Of a DNA stretch of 40,966 nucleotides, positions 31,851 through 40,719 are shown piece after piece. The translations under genes were made by a program, and so were the position numbers. The stretch covers positions 1 through 40,966 of the forward strand of contig CALYTW010000005.1 in assembly GCA_945487905.1 (NCBI GenBank). The letters run 5' to 3'. Origin of the DNA: an uncultured cyanobacterium (GTDB lineage: Bacteria > Cyanobacteriota > Vampirovibrionia > Gastranaerophilales > Gastranaerophilaceae). The notes below the pieces were generated by a model. That model searched no databases. It saw only the letters and a program-made list of their open reading frames with translations, and was not told the origin of the DNA. Numbering within the stretch: the stretch's first letter is position 1; each line of letters begins with the position of its first letter.

Positions 31851-32291
31851 CTATTTTAGGCATACGGTCATATCTGCTTCTATACATACTTTTCCGTCAA
31901 CAGAACCTATTGCATGACACTTGCTTATCGGGCCTTTTGATTTCAAAAGCTCGATTTCCATATCAAGTCTGTCTCCGGGGCGTACAATATTTTTGAATCT
32001 TACATTATCTGCACCAGCAAAAAGTGTTAATTTACCTTTGTATTCAGGCAGACACATCAAAATTGGCGCAGAACATTGTGCTAAAGCTTCCAACTGCAAA
32101 ACCCCTGGCATGATAGGATTATTTGGGAAATGTCCCTGAAAGAACTCTTCATTCATAGTCAAATTTTTGTAGCCCTTTGAATATTTTCCCGGTACACATT
32201 CCGTAATTCTGTCTACCAGTAAAAATGGATATCTGTGAGGAATCATCTCCATTATCTGCATTGTATCAAATGATAAAATTTCTTCTGTCAT
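31851..32291 (-). CDS. fabZ: 3-hydroxyacyl-ACP dehydratase FabZ
   Basis: A 146-residue hot-dog-fold dehydratase of fatty acid synthesis. The active-site block is FFQGHFPNNPIMPGVLQLEA with the catalytic His in GHFP and Glu in LQLEA; MIPHRYPFLLVDRI is the usual opening. AAGGAG lies eight bases before the ATG. It is downstream of lpxC but separated by 241 bases with its own promoter, unlike the tight lpxC-fabZ pairing (or fusion) seen in many bacteria. A 15-codon leader ORF precedes it. Confidence 0.96.
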   Translation of the reverse strand: MTEEILSFDTMQIMEMIPHRYPFLLVDRITECVPGKYSKGYKNLTMNEEFFQGHFPNNPIMPGVLQLEALAQCSAPILMCLPEYKGKLTLFAGADNVRFKNIVRPGDRLDMEIELLKSKGPISKCHAIGSVDGKVCIEADMTVCLK

Positions 32292-32293
32292 TT

Positions 32294-32376
32294 TTATATC
32301 TCCTTATTTTCTGACACACTTAAATTGGACAAAATTTTCATAAATCTATTTTACAATAATCTGATAAGATTGTCTA
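32294..32376 (-). promoter_or_regulatory. fabZ promoter with a 15-codon leader ORF
   Basis: On the minus strand TAGACA (32376-32371), 17 bases, TAAAAT (32353-32348), then six bases to an ATG at 32341. That ATG opens a 15-codon frame (MKILSNLSVSENKEI) that ends at 32294, two bases before the fabZ ATG and across its AAGGAG. It could be a leaderless leader peptide coupled to fabZ, or chance. The rest of 32377-32532 is AT-rich with no recognised feature. Confidence 0.4.
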
Positions 32377-32532
32377 TTTATAAATACTGAGTAATGTATA
32401 TAAAGATTTTTATTAACATTGTAATTTTATAATTGAAATTTGTTTTGTTTTGACAATATATCCACAAATCCAATTTTATAACCTAAAATTTAACTATTAA
32501 TTTTGTATCTGATAGTGCTAAGTGGCAGAATT

Positions 32533-33369
32533 TTATATTCTGATTAATTTACCCCTTAATTCTTTTGCGACCTTTGTATGCACAGCATGCCCTGCTTCTT
32601 TTACGAGTATTTGAGCTCTCATATTCAACGGAGAAACCCCTGTAAGGTACAAATCTCCGAACAAATCAAGAATTTTATGTTTAATCGGTTCGCTTTCGCT
32701 TCGCAATTCCGTGGTGTAACCGACATCTTTAAGCCCGACAGTGTTATCAATAGTCACACCCTTTGCGAAGCCCAGTGCCTGATATTTTTTTAGGTCTTTG
32801 TAAAATCCGAAAGTTCGTGCTTCAATTATTTCTTCAAGATTTTTAAAATCAACCGAAACCCAGCGTTTGCGTAAATCCGGATGGTCATAGTTTACCGCAT
32901 AAGAAATTGTCAGTTCATTATCAGGCAAAATCACAAGACTTGTCTTTCCGTTTAAATAATAAACAGGTTCGCTTACTGTGTATAAGGTATCGTTTTTACC
33001 GTCGATACCCGCTTCTTTGAATAATTTTACCCATTCTTTTGCGCTTCCGTCAAAAATCGGGAATTCTGTTTCCGAAAGGTAAACATCTATGGAATCAATT
33101 TTGCAGATGGCACAAGCAGCCATAAAATGTTCGCAAAGCATTGCTTTATATTTATAATCTCCGAGAAGGTTACGGTGTTCTTTACTGCAAAGAGTTACGC
33201 AATGGTCTGTTGAATAAAGGTTATCAATATCGGCATTAAAGCAGACCTCCGAACCTTTTGAAAATATGCGAATTTTACCGCCTCGAGACGGTTTTATAAC
33301 AACCTCGCAAAATTTATTTTTCATCAGCGATCCGCCCGCTGTTTCAATTTCTTTTTTTATTGTAACCAT
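32533..33369 (-). CDS. lpxC: UDP-3-O-acyl-N-acetylglucosamine deacetylase
   Basis: A 278-residue zinc amidase, the committed step of lipid A synthesis, somewhat shorter than the usual 300. Motifs in order: CEHFMAA (zinc His), EFPIFDGSA, ARTFGF, KHKILDLFGDLYL (zinc His and Asp) and AGHAVHTKVAKEL (catalytic His). The opening usually reads GVGLHSG but here is GGSLMKNKF, a divergence near the substrate channel. There is no Shine-Dalgarno sequence before the ATG. An AT-rich TTTCCATT-type repeat stretch (33370-33456) separates it from lpxD upstream. Confidence 0.93.
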   Translation of the reverse strand: MVTIKKEIETAGGSLMKNKFCEVVIKPSRGGKIRIFSKGSEVCFNADIDNLYSTDHCVTLCSKEHRNLLGDYKYKAMLCEHFMAACAICKIDSIDVYLSETEFPIFDGSAKEWVKLFKEAGIDGKNDTLYTVSEPVYYLNGKTSLVILPDNELTISYAVNYDHPDLRKRWVSVDFKNLEEIIEARTFGFYKDLKKYQALGFAKGVTIDNTVGLKDVGYTTELRSESEPIKHKILDLFGDLYLTGVSPLNMRAQILVKEAGHAVHTKVAKELRGKLIRI

Positions 33370-33456
33370 TTTATTAATTGAAAATGAATAATGGATAATG
33401 GAAAATAAAAATTTAATTGAATACTTTTCAAATTTCCATTCTTAATTTTCCATTCT

Positions 33457-34560
33457 TTACACCTTCATCCCTTCTGTAACATTTTCTTCAAACGATTTTA
33501 ATAGCGGCTCGTATTTTTTGAATTTGCTTATTAAATCGCCGGCATCTTTCATTATTTTAAGTTGTTTAATAAATTCTTTTCTCGGCACAGCAGGAGAACC
33601 TACAACAATCGATTTTGCCGGGAAGCTTTTTGAAACACCTGCTTGTGCTGCAATAATTGTGTCATCTCCGATTGACAGATGGTCAGCAAGACCTGCCTGA
33701 CCTGCTATAACGACTCTGTCTCCGATTACACAGCTTCCGGCAATACCTACTTGAGAAACTATCATACAACCTTTTCCTATACGGCAGTTGTGACCAATCA
33801 TGACAAGATTGTCGATTTTAGTATTATCTCCGACTATTGTATTCTCGATAGTTCCTCTATCAATACAAGTATTTGCACCGATTTCAACATTATTTCCTAT
33901 AACAACAGAGCCGATTGAAGGAATCTTGAAAATAACCTGTTCCGTGTTGCCTTCTCTAATTTCTCCGTCTTTGCGTGCTTGTTCGATATTATTAGGATTT
34001 TCTGTTACAAAGCTGAATCCGTCAGCACCCAGTGAAACTCCGTGATGAAGAATAACTTTGTTCCCGACATGAACTCTATCCCCTATATTTACACCGGGAT
34101 GGAAGAAACATTCAGCACCGACAACGGCATCATTTCCGATATAACCGTTGGCGAGAATTTTTGTATTATTTCCGATAACTGCATTTTCGCCTACATAGAC
34201 ATTTGCTCCCAAGGAAACATTCTGACCTAATTTCGCTGAAGGATGCACAACTGCAGTTGCGTGAATACCTTCATTAACCTTGGGTTCTTCATAAAACATG
34301 CTGATTAATTTCATCATAGCTAAACGTGGTCTTTCAACTTCAATTGTTGTAAATCCGTCTATATTCACTCCCAGTGGAACAAGCGCCGCTTGAGCTTTTG
34401 TATTACTAAGGTTTGCAATTTCATCTTCGCCGAGGGCAAGAGCAAGCGTATTTTCGTCTGCAAGAAGCGGAGGTGCTATTTTTGTAATAGCAACATCTTT
34501 AGCTTTTGTAAGCATACCGCCCGTACTTTGTGCAATTTGTTCCAATGTAAAAGTCTTCAT
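33457..34560 (-). CDS. lpxD: UDP-3-O-acylglucosamine N-acyltransferase
   Basis: A 367-residue LpxD, the third lipid A enzyme, adding the second acyl chain. After the N-terminal uridine-binding domain (ending about residue 98) come about ten left-handed beta-helix hexapeptide repeats (from [19 protein letters not shown]) with the catalytic His in [17 protein letters not shown]-terminal helix ([17 protein letters not shown]) closes it. TAAGGAG lies seven bases before the ATG. It follows the heptose nucleotidyltransferase gene by 18 bases and precedes lpxC. Confidence 0.95.
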   Translation of the reverse strand: MKTFTLEQIAQSTGGMLTKAKDVAITKIAPPLLADENTLALALGEDEIANLSNTKAQAALVPLGVNIDGFTTIEVERPRLAMMKLISMFYEEPKVNEGIHATAVVHPSAKLGQNVSLGANVYVGENAVIGNNTKILANGYIGNDAVVGAECFFHPGVNIGDRVHVGNKVILHHGVSLGADGFSFVTENPNNIEQARKDGEIREGNTEQVIFKIPSIGSVVIGNNVEIGANTCIDRGTIENTIVGDNTKIDNLVMIGHNCRIGKGCMIVSQVGIAGSCVIGDRVVIAGQAGLADHLSIGDDTIIAAQAGVSKSFPAKSIVVGSPAVPRKEFIKQLKIMKDAGDLISKFKKYEPLLKSFEENVTEGMKV

Positions 34561-34578
34561 AATAAAACTCCTTATATC

Positions 34579-35049
34579 CTAATTAGCATGTATCCTTTTT
34601 ATCATATTCGTCGTAGATTTTCCCTCTACAAATTCTATAAATTCTACCCGAATATTCTTTTTTTCAACAATCTCTCTTTCGGGCAGGGTCTCCATTGAGT
34701 AATCAGCTCCTTTTGTATAAATATCTGGCTTAATTTGCTCCAAAAGTTTTGCCGGAGATTCCTCTCTAAATAATACCACATAATCGACACAACTCAAATA
34801 TGTTAACAATTCTGCACGGTCGTTTTCGTTGTTAATAGGGCGCCCTTCTCCTTTGAGTTTGCGGACAGAACTGTCGGAATTGAGCATCACAATCGAAAAA
34901 TCCGCAAGTTCTTTAGTTTTTTGAAGATATTTGGCATGACCTACATGTAAAATATCAAAGCATCCGTTTGTTACGGCGAATGCTTTCCCTTCATTTTGTC
35001 CTTCACGAACGATATTTATTATTTCCTGTTGTGTAACGATTTTTCCCAT
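34579..35049 (-). CDS. heptose-phosphate adenylyltransferase-type protein (HldE C-terminal domain)
   Basis: A 156-residue stand-alone nucleotidyltransferase. The nucleotide-binding HxGH motif is in GCFDILHVGHAKYLQ, and the later segments LNSDSSVRKLKGEGRPINN, DYVVLF and DIYTKGADY match RfaE domain II. In Gram-negatives this activity makes ADP-heptose for the lipopolysaccharide inner core. The kinase half (domain I) is absent here and would have to be separate. The neighbouring lpxD and lpxC support an envelope role, although glycerol-3-phosphate cytidylyltransferase-like relatives share the motif. AGGGG lies upstream of the ATG. Confidence 0.85.
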   Translation of the reverse strand: MGKIVTQQEIINIVREGQNEGKAFAVTNGCFDILHVGHAKYLQKTKELADFSIVMLNSDSSVRKLKGEGRPINNENDRAELLTYLSCVDYVVLFREESPAKLLEQIKPDIYTKGADYSMETLPEREIVEKKNIRVEFIEFVEGKSTTNMIKRIHAN

Positions 35050-35114
35050 AACAAAACCCCTCTGATTATATTCTATGTCAAAAATACTTGAAAATGAAGT
35101 TAAATTATTATTAG

Positions 35115-35371
35115 TTTGCGGCTAAAATGGTAGAAAGAGCTAATGAAGCAACAATGAATTTCCGTAATTATTTTGGTTCGCATCGTATAAAAACTGCAGC
35201 AGAACATACGAAAGAATCTTATTTCCATCCTGCGGACGGTATTTCTATTAAAATCAGAAATAAATGGGGTAAGATTATTACTAAAGAAACCCTGACAAGA
35301 GAGAAATTTCATGATGCTTATGGCAAAGCCTATGATAAAATTACTGGACAAAAACAGTTTGGAATTACTAT
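35115..35371 (+). pseudogene. gene fragment between the heptose gene and asd
   Basis: On the plus strand about 85 codons read as good protein (AAKMVERANEATMNF, then HPADGISIKIRNKWG and TREKFHDAYGKAYDK) but have no ribosome-binding site; a stop lies just upstream. The frame then runs on into sequence antisense to asd, where it stops looking like protein. I read it as the inner part of a lost gene, cut at both ends. It resembles nothing I can name. It fills the only gap between these two minus-strand genes. Confidence 0.4.
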
Positions 35372-36406
35372 TTACCTCTGTCCCCAAACACCCATATCAA
35401 TTACGCTTTTGCAAATTCGTACAGTATTTAATGCGGCACCGATTCTCAGGTTATCGGCAACGCACCAGAGTGCGATTCCGTTATCAAAAGCGAGGCTTTT
35501 TCTGATTCTTCCGACAAACACAGGGTCAACATGTTCCGCATCACGTGTTGTCGGATATTCAAAGTTATCCGGGTTATCTATAACTCTGATGCCAAAGGAT
35601 TCTGCCAGAATCGAACGTACTTCCTCAGGGGTTACTTTTGCTCCATTTACCCCCAAAAATTCTATGTCTACAGCTTCCGAGTGTCCTCTGAACACTGGTA
35701 CACGAACAGCTGTGCAGGCAATTTTTACATCATCAGAGAGGTGCAAAATTTTACGTGTTTCGTTTGTAACCTTCATTTCTTCTTTTGTGTAACCGTTTTC
35801 GCAAAATACATCAATTTGCGGAATTACATTAAACGAAATCGGTTTTTTAAAACATTGGTTTTCAAATTTTTCGCCTTTAAGATTGGCTTCGGTATCAGCT
35901 CTTAATTCGTTGATGGCAGCCAAACCCGCACCCGAAACGGATTGATATGTGGAAACAACAATTCTTTTGAAGCCGAATTTTTTTAACGGTTTTAAAACTA
36001 GCATTAGTTGGGAAGTTGAGCAATTCGGATTCGCAACAATTCCTTTGTGCCATTTTAAATCTTCATCATTGACCCCTGCGATTACAAGCGGAACATCCTT
36101 TTCCATACGAAAAGCAGATGAATTATCAATAATCATACCGCCGCGTTTAACAATTTCAGGCGCATATTTTTGGCTTGTTGAACTGCCTGCCGAAGCAAGT
36201 ACAATATCAACTCCGTTGAACGAATCCGGAGTTGTTTCTTCAACCGTATATTCTTTGCCCTGAAATTCAAGCTTTGTGCCTGCACTTTTCGGACTTGAAA
36301 GAAACTTTATTGTATTAAATTCAATTTTGAGTTCATCAACTATTTGTGTAATTTCTCGTCCGACAACTCCGGTTGCACCTAAAATTGCTATATTTGGTTT
36401 ATTCAT
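35372..36406 (-). CDS. asd: aspartate-semialdehyde dehydrogenase
   Basis: A 344-residue enzyme that reduces aspartyl phosphate, feeding lysine/diaminopimelate, threonine and methionine. The NADP loop is IAILGATGVVGREI, the active-site cysteine is in VANPNCSTSQLML, and the substrate site is YQSVSGAGLAA. The ORF track starts at 36460, but AAGGAG lies inside that extra stretch and the GATGVVG loop normally starts within ten residues of the N-terminus, so I use the ATG at 36406. It is downstream of dapB by 57 bases, probably in one transcript; both serve diaminopimelate synthesis. Confidence 0.95.
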   Translation of the reverse strand: MNKPNIAILGATGVVGREITQIVDELKIEFNTIKFLSSPKSAGTKLEFQGKEYTVEETTPDSFNGVDIVLASAGSSTSQKYAPEIVKRGGMIIDNSSAFRMEKDVPLVIAGVNDEDLKWHKGIVANPNCSTSQLMLVLKPLKKFGFKRIVVSTYQSVSGAGLAAINELRADTEANLKGEKFENQCFKKPISFNVIPQIDVFCENGYTKEEMKVTNETRKILHLSDDVKIACTAVRVPVFRGHSEAVDIEFLGVNGAKVTPEEVRSILAESFGIRVIDNPDNFEYPTTRDAEHVDPVFVGRIRKSLAFDNGIALWCVADNLRIGAALNTVRICKSVIDMGVWGQR

Positions 36407-36463
36407 TATTTTTTCTTGTCTCCTTGTAAAGTATTTTTTAATGTAATTTTCAATTTTCAACTT

Positions 36464-37216
36464 TTAAATTTCCATTATTTTGTCCAACCCATACACAAAT
36501 CCGTCGTTTGATGCTGCGTACCTTATTCCGAGTAAAACTCCAGGCATGTAGCATTCACGATTTGTTGAATCGTGGCGGATTGTCAGTATTTGTCCTTTTG
36601 AACCGAACAAAACTTCCTGTGATGCCATATATCCCGGCATGCGTACCGAGTGTATATGAATATTATTGTACGCATTTGCCCCTCTTGCACCATCCATGGA
36701 TTCTCTTTCAACACAATTCCCTGTTGTATAACTTTCTGCTCCTCCGCTTATCAAAGAGGCTGTCTTAACTGCCGTACCTGACGGTGCATCCTTTTTTTGG
36801 TTGTGATGAAGTTCTATAATCTCTGCGTTCTCAAAATATTTAGAAGCCATTTCGGCAAATTTCATCATCAAGACAGCACCGGTAGAAAAATTCGGTGCAA
36901 TTAAGCAGGACGTATTACGCTCTTTGCTTAATTTTTCCAATTCTTCTATCTGTACATCCGAAAGCCCTGTCGTACCTATAACCATCTTTATATTATTATT
37001 TAAGCAGTAAAGTGCATTTTCGTATATTGAATCCGGCTGGGTAAAATCAACAAGAACATCTATTTTTACCGAATCTTTGGCATCTTTTATTGTTGTAAAT
37101 TGTCCGTTAAAAATGTCAATCTGTGCAACAAGTGTCATATCATCGGCAGAGTTAACAGATTTAACAACCTCCTGCCCCATTTTTCCGTTTGCACCGCAAA
37201 TCGCAACTTTTATCAT
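36464..37216 (-). CDS. dapB: 4-hydroxy-tetrahydrodipicolinate reductase
   Basis: A 250-residue enzyme of lysine/diaminopimelate synthesis. The nucleotide loop is VAICGANGKMGQEV and the substrate motif ELHHNQKKDAPSGTA (two catalytic His, then Lys) is exactly that of DapB. Length is normal. AAGGG lies eight bases before the ATG. The strong promoter at 37243-37271 drives it, and asd follows, so the transcript carries two steps of one pathway. Confidence 0.96.
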   Translation of the reverse strand: MIKVAICGANGKMGQEVVKSVNSADDMTLVAQIDIFNGQFTTIKDAKDSVKIDVLVDFTQPDSIYENALYCLNNNIKMVIGTTGLSDVQIEELEKLSKERNTSCLIAPNFSTGAVLMMKFAEMASKYFENAEIIELHHNQKKDAPSGTAVKTASLISGGAESYTTGNCVERESMDGARGANAYNNIHIHSVRMPGYMASQEVLFGSKGQILTIRHDSTNRECYMPGVLLGIRYAASNDGFVYGLDKIMEI

Positions 37217-37242
37217 AATTTATCCCTTCTATAATCATATCT

Positions 37243-37271
37243 ATTATACTACAAAAAGATTCAGCGGGCAA
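37243..37271 (-). promoter_or_regulatory. promoter for dapB-asd
   Basis: On the minus strand TTGCCC (37271-37266), a 17-base spacer and a perfect TATAAT (37248-37243), 26 bases before the dapB ATG. Confidence 0.55.
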
Positions 37272-37428
37272 AAGATTGACAAAATTCCAGCAAGGTTAAA
37301 TGTTTATTCCCAGCCGAACCGGTAAAAGATTTGCAGTAATTTTTAAGTTTAAATATTAAAAAATAATTAGCAAATTTATTTTTTACAAGTTTTTATTAAA
37401 TGTTGTGACAAAAAATGGAAGGGTGTAT

Positions 37429-38034
37429 ATGCAAATTAATCCAATTAGCTATAGCTGTAGTAACTCAAATAAAATTAAGTCAAAAAATGTATCAGAGGTT
37501 AATTTTCTTGGTGCAAAACAAAAACTCATTTCTGTGAATACTGACTCTTTTAGAACTAAAGAAGCAAAAATAATATATGATAAAATACAAGGATATCTAA
37601 AGTTGCTTAAAGAAGGAAGCATTAAAAACGTTAAAATATTGCATGAAAATATAAATGGCAAAGAATGTTATGTTTTAAGAGAATCTGATATTTTATTATC
37701 AATAAATAGAAGTTCAGATAATTTTAAATTAAGGCTTTCTAAAAAATATAATGACCATTCCGAAAGCGCTTTATTAGAAGCTAATTTTGATAAAAACGGG
37801 CAAATGTTTTCGGGCTATGATTTTGAAAGACAACTGCATTTTGAACGTACTAATTCTAATCTAAGAAGAATGTCATCTATGGGAAATACATATTTGCCAG
37901 TTGGGCAAAATGATAAAGAGTGGCAATCTAATGGTCGTACTATAAACACTATTCCTCTAATTGATTGTGTTAGTGACGGCGTGTATGAAATATTTATTGA
38001 ATTAGCAAGGTTGCATACATCAATTTTAAAATAA
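37429..38034 (+). CDS. hypothetical protein with N-terminal NFLG motif, 201 aa
   Basis: A 201-residue protein of unknown function. The ORF track starts at a GTG at 37405; the ATG at 37429 has GAAGGG close upstream and gives the N-terminus MQINPISYSCSN leading to VNFLGAKQK. That polar leader with an NF-x-G motif matches other proteins of the window. The body is mixed strand and helix (LKEGSIKNVKILHENINGKE, then SEILLSINRSS-like segments), without signal peptide or membrane helix. The gene is flanked by dapB on the other strand and by repeat-rich DNA. Confidence 0.6.
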   Translation: MQINPISYSCSNSNKIKSKNVSEVNFLGAKQKLISVNTDSFRTKEAKIIYDKIQGYLKLLKEGSIKNVKILHENINGKECYVLRESDILLSINRSSDNFKLRLSKKYNDHSESALLEANFDKNGQMFSGYDFERQLHFERTNSNLRRMSSMGNTYLPVGQNDKEWQSNGRTINTIPLIDCVSDGVYEIFIELARLHTSILK

Positions 38035-38233
38035 TTGAAAATGAAGTAGCCGGTAGCCGGTAGGATATAATTTCTTACCAAAAGAGGATGCGGAAAAAGT
38101 CGAGGGGCAAATGTAAAACAGATTGTACTTAATACTACAAGTTTGGAAGTAAATAGGAAAACAATTTTTCGAACTTGCTTGGTTGTCGGCGTTAAACGTG
38201 TCTGCGTGTTTTGCTTCGCAAAAGCACTCCGCA

Positions 38234-38503
38234 CTGTCTTGAATTATTGGCAGTTCGAAAACCTCCATTCGTTAAGTTTTGCTATTGCAAAACAGCTACT
38301 CATTTCGATTTTCTCACTTGGACGGCGTTCCGTTCGCTATTGCTCACTCCAGCCTTGCCAAAATCCGCTGTCTTGGATTATTGGCAGTTCGAAAACCTCC
38401 ATTCGTTAAGTTTTGCTATTGCAAAACAGCTACTCATTTCGATTTTCTCACTTGGACGGCGTTCCGTTCGCTATTGCTCACTCCAGCCTTGCCAAAATCC
38501 GCT
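38234..38503. repeat. 134-bp tandem duplication
   Basis: Two head-to-tail copies (38234-38367 and 38368-38501, plus two matching bases) are identical apart from one noticed difference (CTTGAATTATT against CTTGGATTATT). Each unit contains the hairpin GTTTTGCTATTGCAAAAC and a GGCGTTCCGTTCGC stretch. All three ORFs drawn across the area (38143, 38211, 38279) read the same repeat in different frames, which shows they are not genes. The near-identity means the duplication is recent. Confidence 0.85.
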
Positions 38504-38533
38504 CTGCCGCCAATCCGCTTTCTTATCCTTAGA

Positions 38534-38655
38534 ATTATCCGTTTTTCTAAAACAATACTGTAATTTTGGTTCAAACTCTGACATGATTTAGATTTAAGCA
38601 AGAATAGAAAAAGGATAAAAATTTCCGAGTAATGGGAAGATGAAATTATTGTCGG
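38534..38655 (+). repeat. diverged dispersed repeat, copy B (partner at 843-967)
   Basis: It aligns by eye with the minus strand of 843-967 over about 120 bases; copy A lies beside the serine recombinase remnant. Here the sequence after GGGAAG is unrelated to the recombinase, so the repeat ends near 38655. Confidence 0.5.
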
Positions 38656-38678
38656 ATTAACACAACCTACCAGCTAAA

Positions 38679-38777
38679 ATGCAAACAGTTTCCGCAAAAA
38701 TCAATGAAATAATTTCTGCAATAAATCTTTATCAAGCATTGGGCGGAGTCGATTTTACAGAAATTGAGAATATATGA
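38679..38777 (+). pseudogene. gene debris resembling a TolC-family outer-membrane protein tail
   Basis: A 32-codon open stretch (KINEIISAINLYQALGGVDF in its middle) resembles the 'LI.LY.ALGGGW' C-terminal end of outer-membrane efflux proteins (TolC/NodT type). No ribosome-binding site is present and nothing upstream continues the frame. Weak evidence; it may only be chance. Confidence 0.25.
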
Positions 38778-38807
38778 TAAAATAAAGTAAGTGAGTTGGC
38801 TTTAAAT

Positions 38808-38836
38808 AAAAAACCTAATATGAAAATCATATCAGG
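38808..38836 (-). terminator. intrinsic terminator for the phosphate transporter gene
   Basis: CCTAATATGA pairs with TCATATCAGG (one mismatch) around a short loop, 38814-38836. On the minus strand six T residues follow. It lies 45 bases past the transporter stop. Confidence 0.7.
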
Positions 38837-38880
38837 GCTTGTTTAGAAGTGGAAGTATGAAAAAGAATTATGAAAAGATT

Positions 38881-40656
38881 TTATTTATTTTCAATCTTAT
38901 ATTTTTTCTGAACTCTGTATCTTGATTCATAATCTTGATACTTAATTTTAAAATCTAAATCTTCCTCCTTATTTCTATGGCTATATTCGTGTTTATCAAA
39001 TGTCGTGTTATAAAGCTGAATTACGCTTGTTGAAATATTTGAGCAATGCGCAGATATTCTTCTTAAATCGGTCAGCAAATCAGAATACAAAAATCCTGTA
39101 TCAATAGAACACAAGCCCTCTTTCAATCTTTGAATGTGGTTGTTTTTTGCTCTGCGAACCCCTTTTTTAATTACGGTATCCAATGGATCAACTTTTGTTG
39201 CTAATTCAAGATTATCAGTTTTATATACATCAAAAGACATATAATATATTTCTTTAACGGCATTGACGATTGTTTTTAAGTCTTCGACAGCTTCTTGCGA
39301 TAATTTATTTTCCGAATCATTGAATTTTTTAGCAATCTTTAAAATATTACTTGCGTGGTCGCCAATTCTCTCAAACTCACCTATTGCAAGAAGTAATTGC
39401 GATATTTTGTTACCGTCTTCTTCTGTTAAATCTTTGCTTGAAAGTTTTACTAAAAAGGAACCTAATTTATCTTCATAAGAATCTATTTTGATTTCATTTT
39501 CTTCAATTTCTTCAGCCATTCTTGGTCTAAGAGTTTTTAGCATTTTTGCAGAATTAATAAAATTAAACTGTGATAATTCGCCCATTTCTAATGTTTTTTT
39601 ATAGCATTCAGATATTGCAAAAGTTGGTGATAACAATAATCTTTCGTCAAGAAAGACGGTTTTATCTGCTTCTACTTTATTTTCTGGGATATATTTGACT
39701 GCAAGTTTTTCAATTAATTTTGAAAACGGTAAAAGTATAAATGCCGCAGAAACATTAAATATTGTGTGAAAAATTGCTATTCCAAACGGATTTATATTTG
39801 TATTTAAAAATTTCAAGTTCAAAAATAATTGAAGAAATAATATTAAAGGCAAAAATATGCAAATACCAATAACATTAAAAATAATATGAACACCTGCCAC
39901 TCTTTTTGCATTGGTATTTACCCCAATACTTGCCAATAATGCCGAAATACATGTTCCTAAATTTTGCCCTAAAATAATAGGCATAGCAGATGCCCAAGTT
40001 ACACCACCACCCAATGACAATGCTTGCAAAATCCCAACAGAAGCTGATGAACTTTGAATAATCATTGTAATAATCAATCCTGCAAGTAAACCCAAAATCG
40101 GATTTGAAAAAGCCGTCATAATATTTTTAAATTGCGGAATATCTGATAATGGTGACATAGCACCTGACATCAATTCCATACCGAACATTAAAATAGCAAA
40201 GCCAATTAAAATAGTGCCGGCATTTTTGCGTTTATTGCTTTTGGCAATCATAATTAAACAAACACCTATAAAAGCAAGAATAGGTGAGAATGTTTCAGGT
40301 TTTATTAACTTAAATAATTCACCGGCACTTTCTTGAATTGCTGTTAAACTCAAAAGCCAAGCAGTAATTGTTGTACCGACATTAGCACCCATAATTATAG
40401 TTACGGTTTGAGATAAATTCATAATTCCTGAGTTTACAAGACCTACTAACATGACAGTAAGTGCGGATGAAGATTGAATTATGGCAGTAATACCCGTACC
40501 CATAATAAACCCCTTTAACGGATTTGAAGTCATTTTCTTTAAAAGTTTTTCTAGTTTGCCGCCCGCAATTTTTTCTAAACCTTGTGACATAATCGTCATT
40601 CCATATAGAAAAAATGCCAAACCGCCTATTAGAGTAAATATTGAATATATATCCAT
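38881..40656 (-). CDS. Na+/phosphate cotransporter with PhoU-like C-terminal domain
   Basis: A 591-residue membrane protein of the NptA/YjbB-type Na/Pi cotransporter family. Two inverted repeats each contain the QSSSA signature (GTGITAIIQSSSALTVM near residue 55 and LIITMIIQSSSASVGIL near residue 200), with eight or more membrane helices up to about 330. The last 230 residues are soluble helices with a PhoU-like pattern (IGEFERIGDHASNILKIA). The family takes up or exports inorganic phosphate using sodium. The ORF track starts at 40710; the ATG at 40656 has AAGG eight bases upstream and begins MDIYSIFTLIGGLAFF, the usual start. A small membrane protein gene lies 63 bases upstream. Confidence 0.92.
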   Translation of the reverse strand: MDIYSIFTLIGGLAFFLYGMTIMSQGLEKIAGGKLEKLLKKMTSNPLKGFIMGTGITAIIQSSSALTVMLVGLVNSGIMNLSQTVTIIMGANVGTTITAWLLSLTAIQESAGELFKLIKPETFSPILAFIGVCLIMIAKSNKRKNAGTILIGFAILMFGMELMSGAMSPLSDIPQFKNIMTAFSNPILGLLAGLIITMIIQSSSASVGILQALSLGGGVTWASAMPIILGQNLGTCISALLASIGVNTNAKRVAGVHIIFNVIGICIFLPLILFLQLFLNLKFLNTNINPFGIAIFHTIFNVSAAFILLPFSKLIEKLAVKYIPENKVEADKTVFLDERLLLSPTFAISECYKKTLEMGELSQFNFINSAKMLKTLRPRMAEEIEENEIKIDSYEDKLGSFLVKLSSKDLTEEDGNKISQLLLAIGEFERIGDHASNILKIAKKFNDSENKLSQEAVEDLKTIVNAVKEIYYMSFDVYKTDNLELATKVDPLDTVIKKGVRRAKNNHIQRLKEGLCSIDTGFLYSDLLTDLRRISAHCSNISTSVIQLYNTTFDKHEYSHRNKEEDLDFKIKYQDYESRYRVQKKYKIENK

Positions 40657-40691
40657 TTTTGTTGCCTTCCATTTTATTATAAATATTAAAA

Positions 40692-40711
40692 GGTGCATCA
40701 AACGGTGCACC
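40692..40711 (-). terminator. hairpin between the 45-aa gene and the transporter gene
   Basis: GGTGCA (40692-40697) pairs with TGCACC (40706-40711). On the minus strand four T residues follow. It may act as a partial terminator or attenuator. Confidence 0.45.
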
Positions 40712-40719
40712 CTTTATAT

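Noticed and set aside
35127-35792. 221-codon plus-strand ORF as one intact gene
   Set aside because: Its second half is antisense to the well-identified asd gene; only the first ~85 codons look like protein.
38234-38503. CRISPR array
   Set aside because: Only two units, 134 bp each and head to tail with no distinct spacers; no cas genes in the window.
38143-38591. Three overlapping ORFs (38143, 38211, 38279)
   Set aside because: They read the same 134-bp tandem repeat in different frames and have no start signals.
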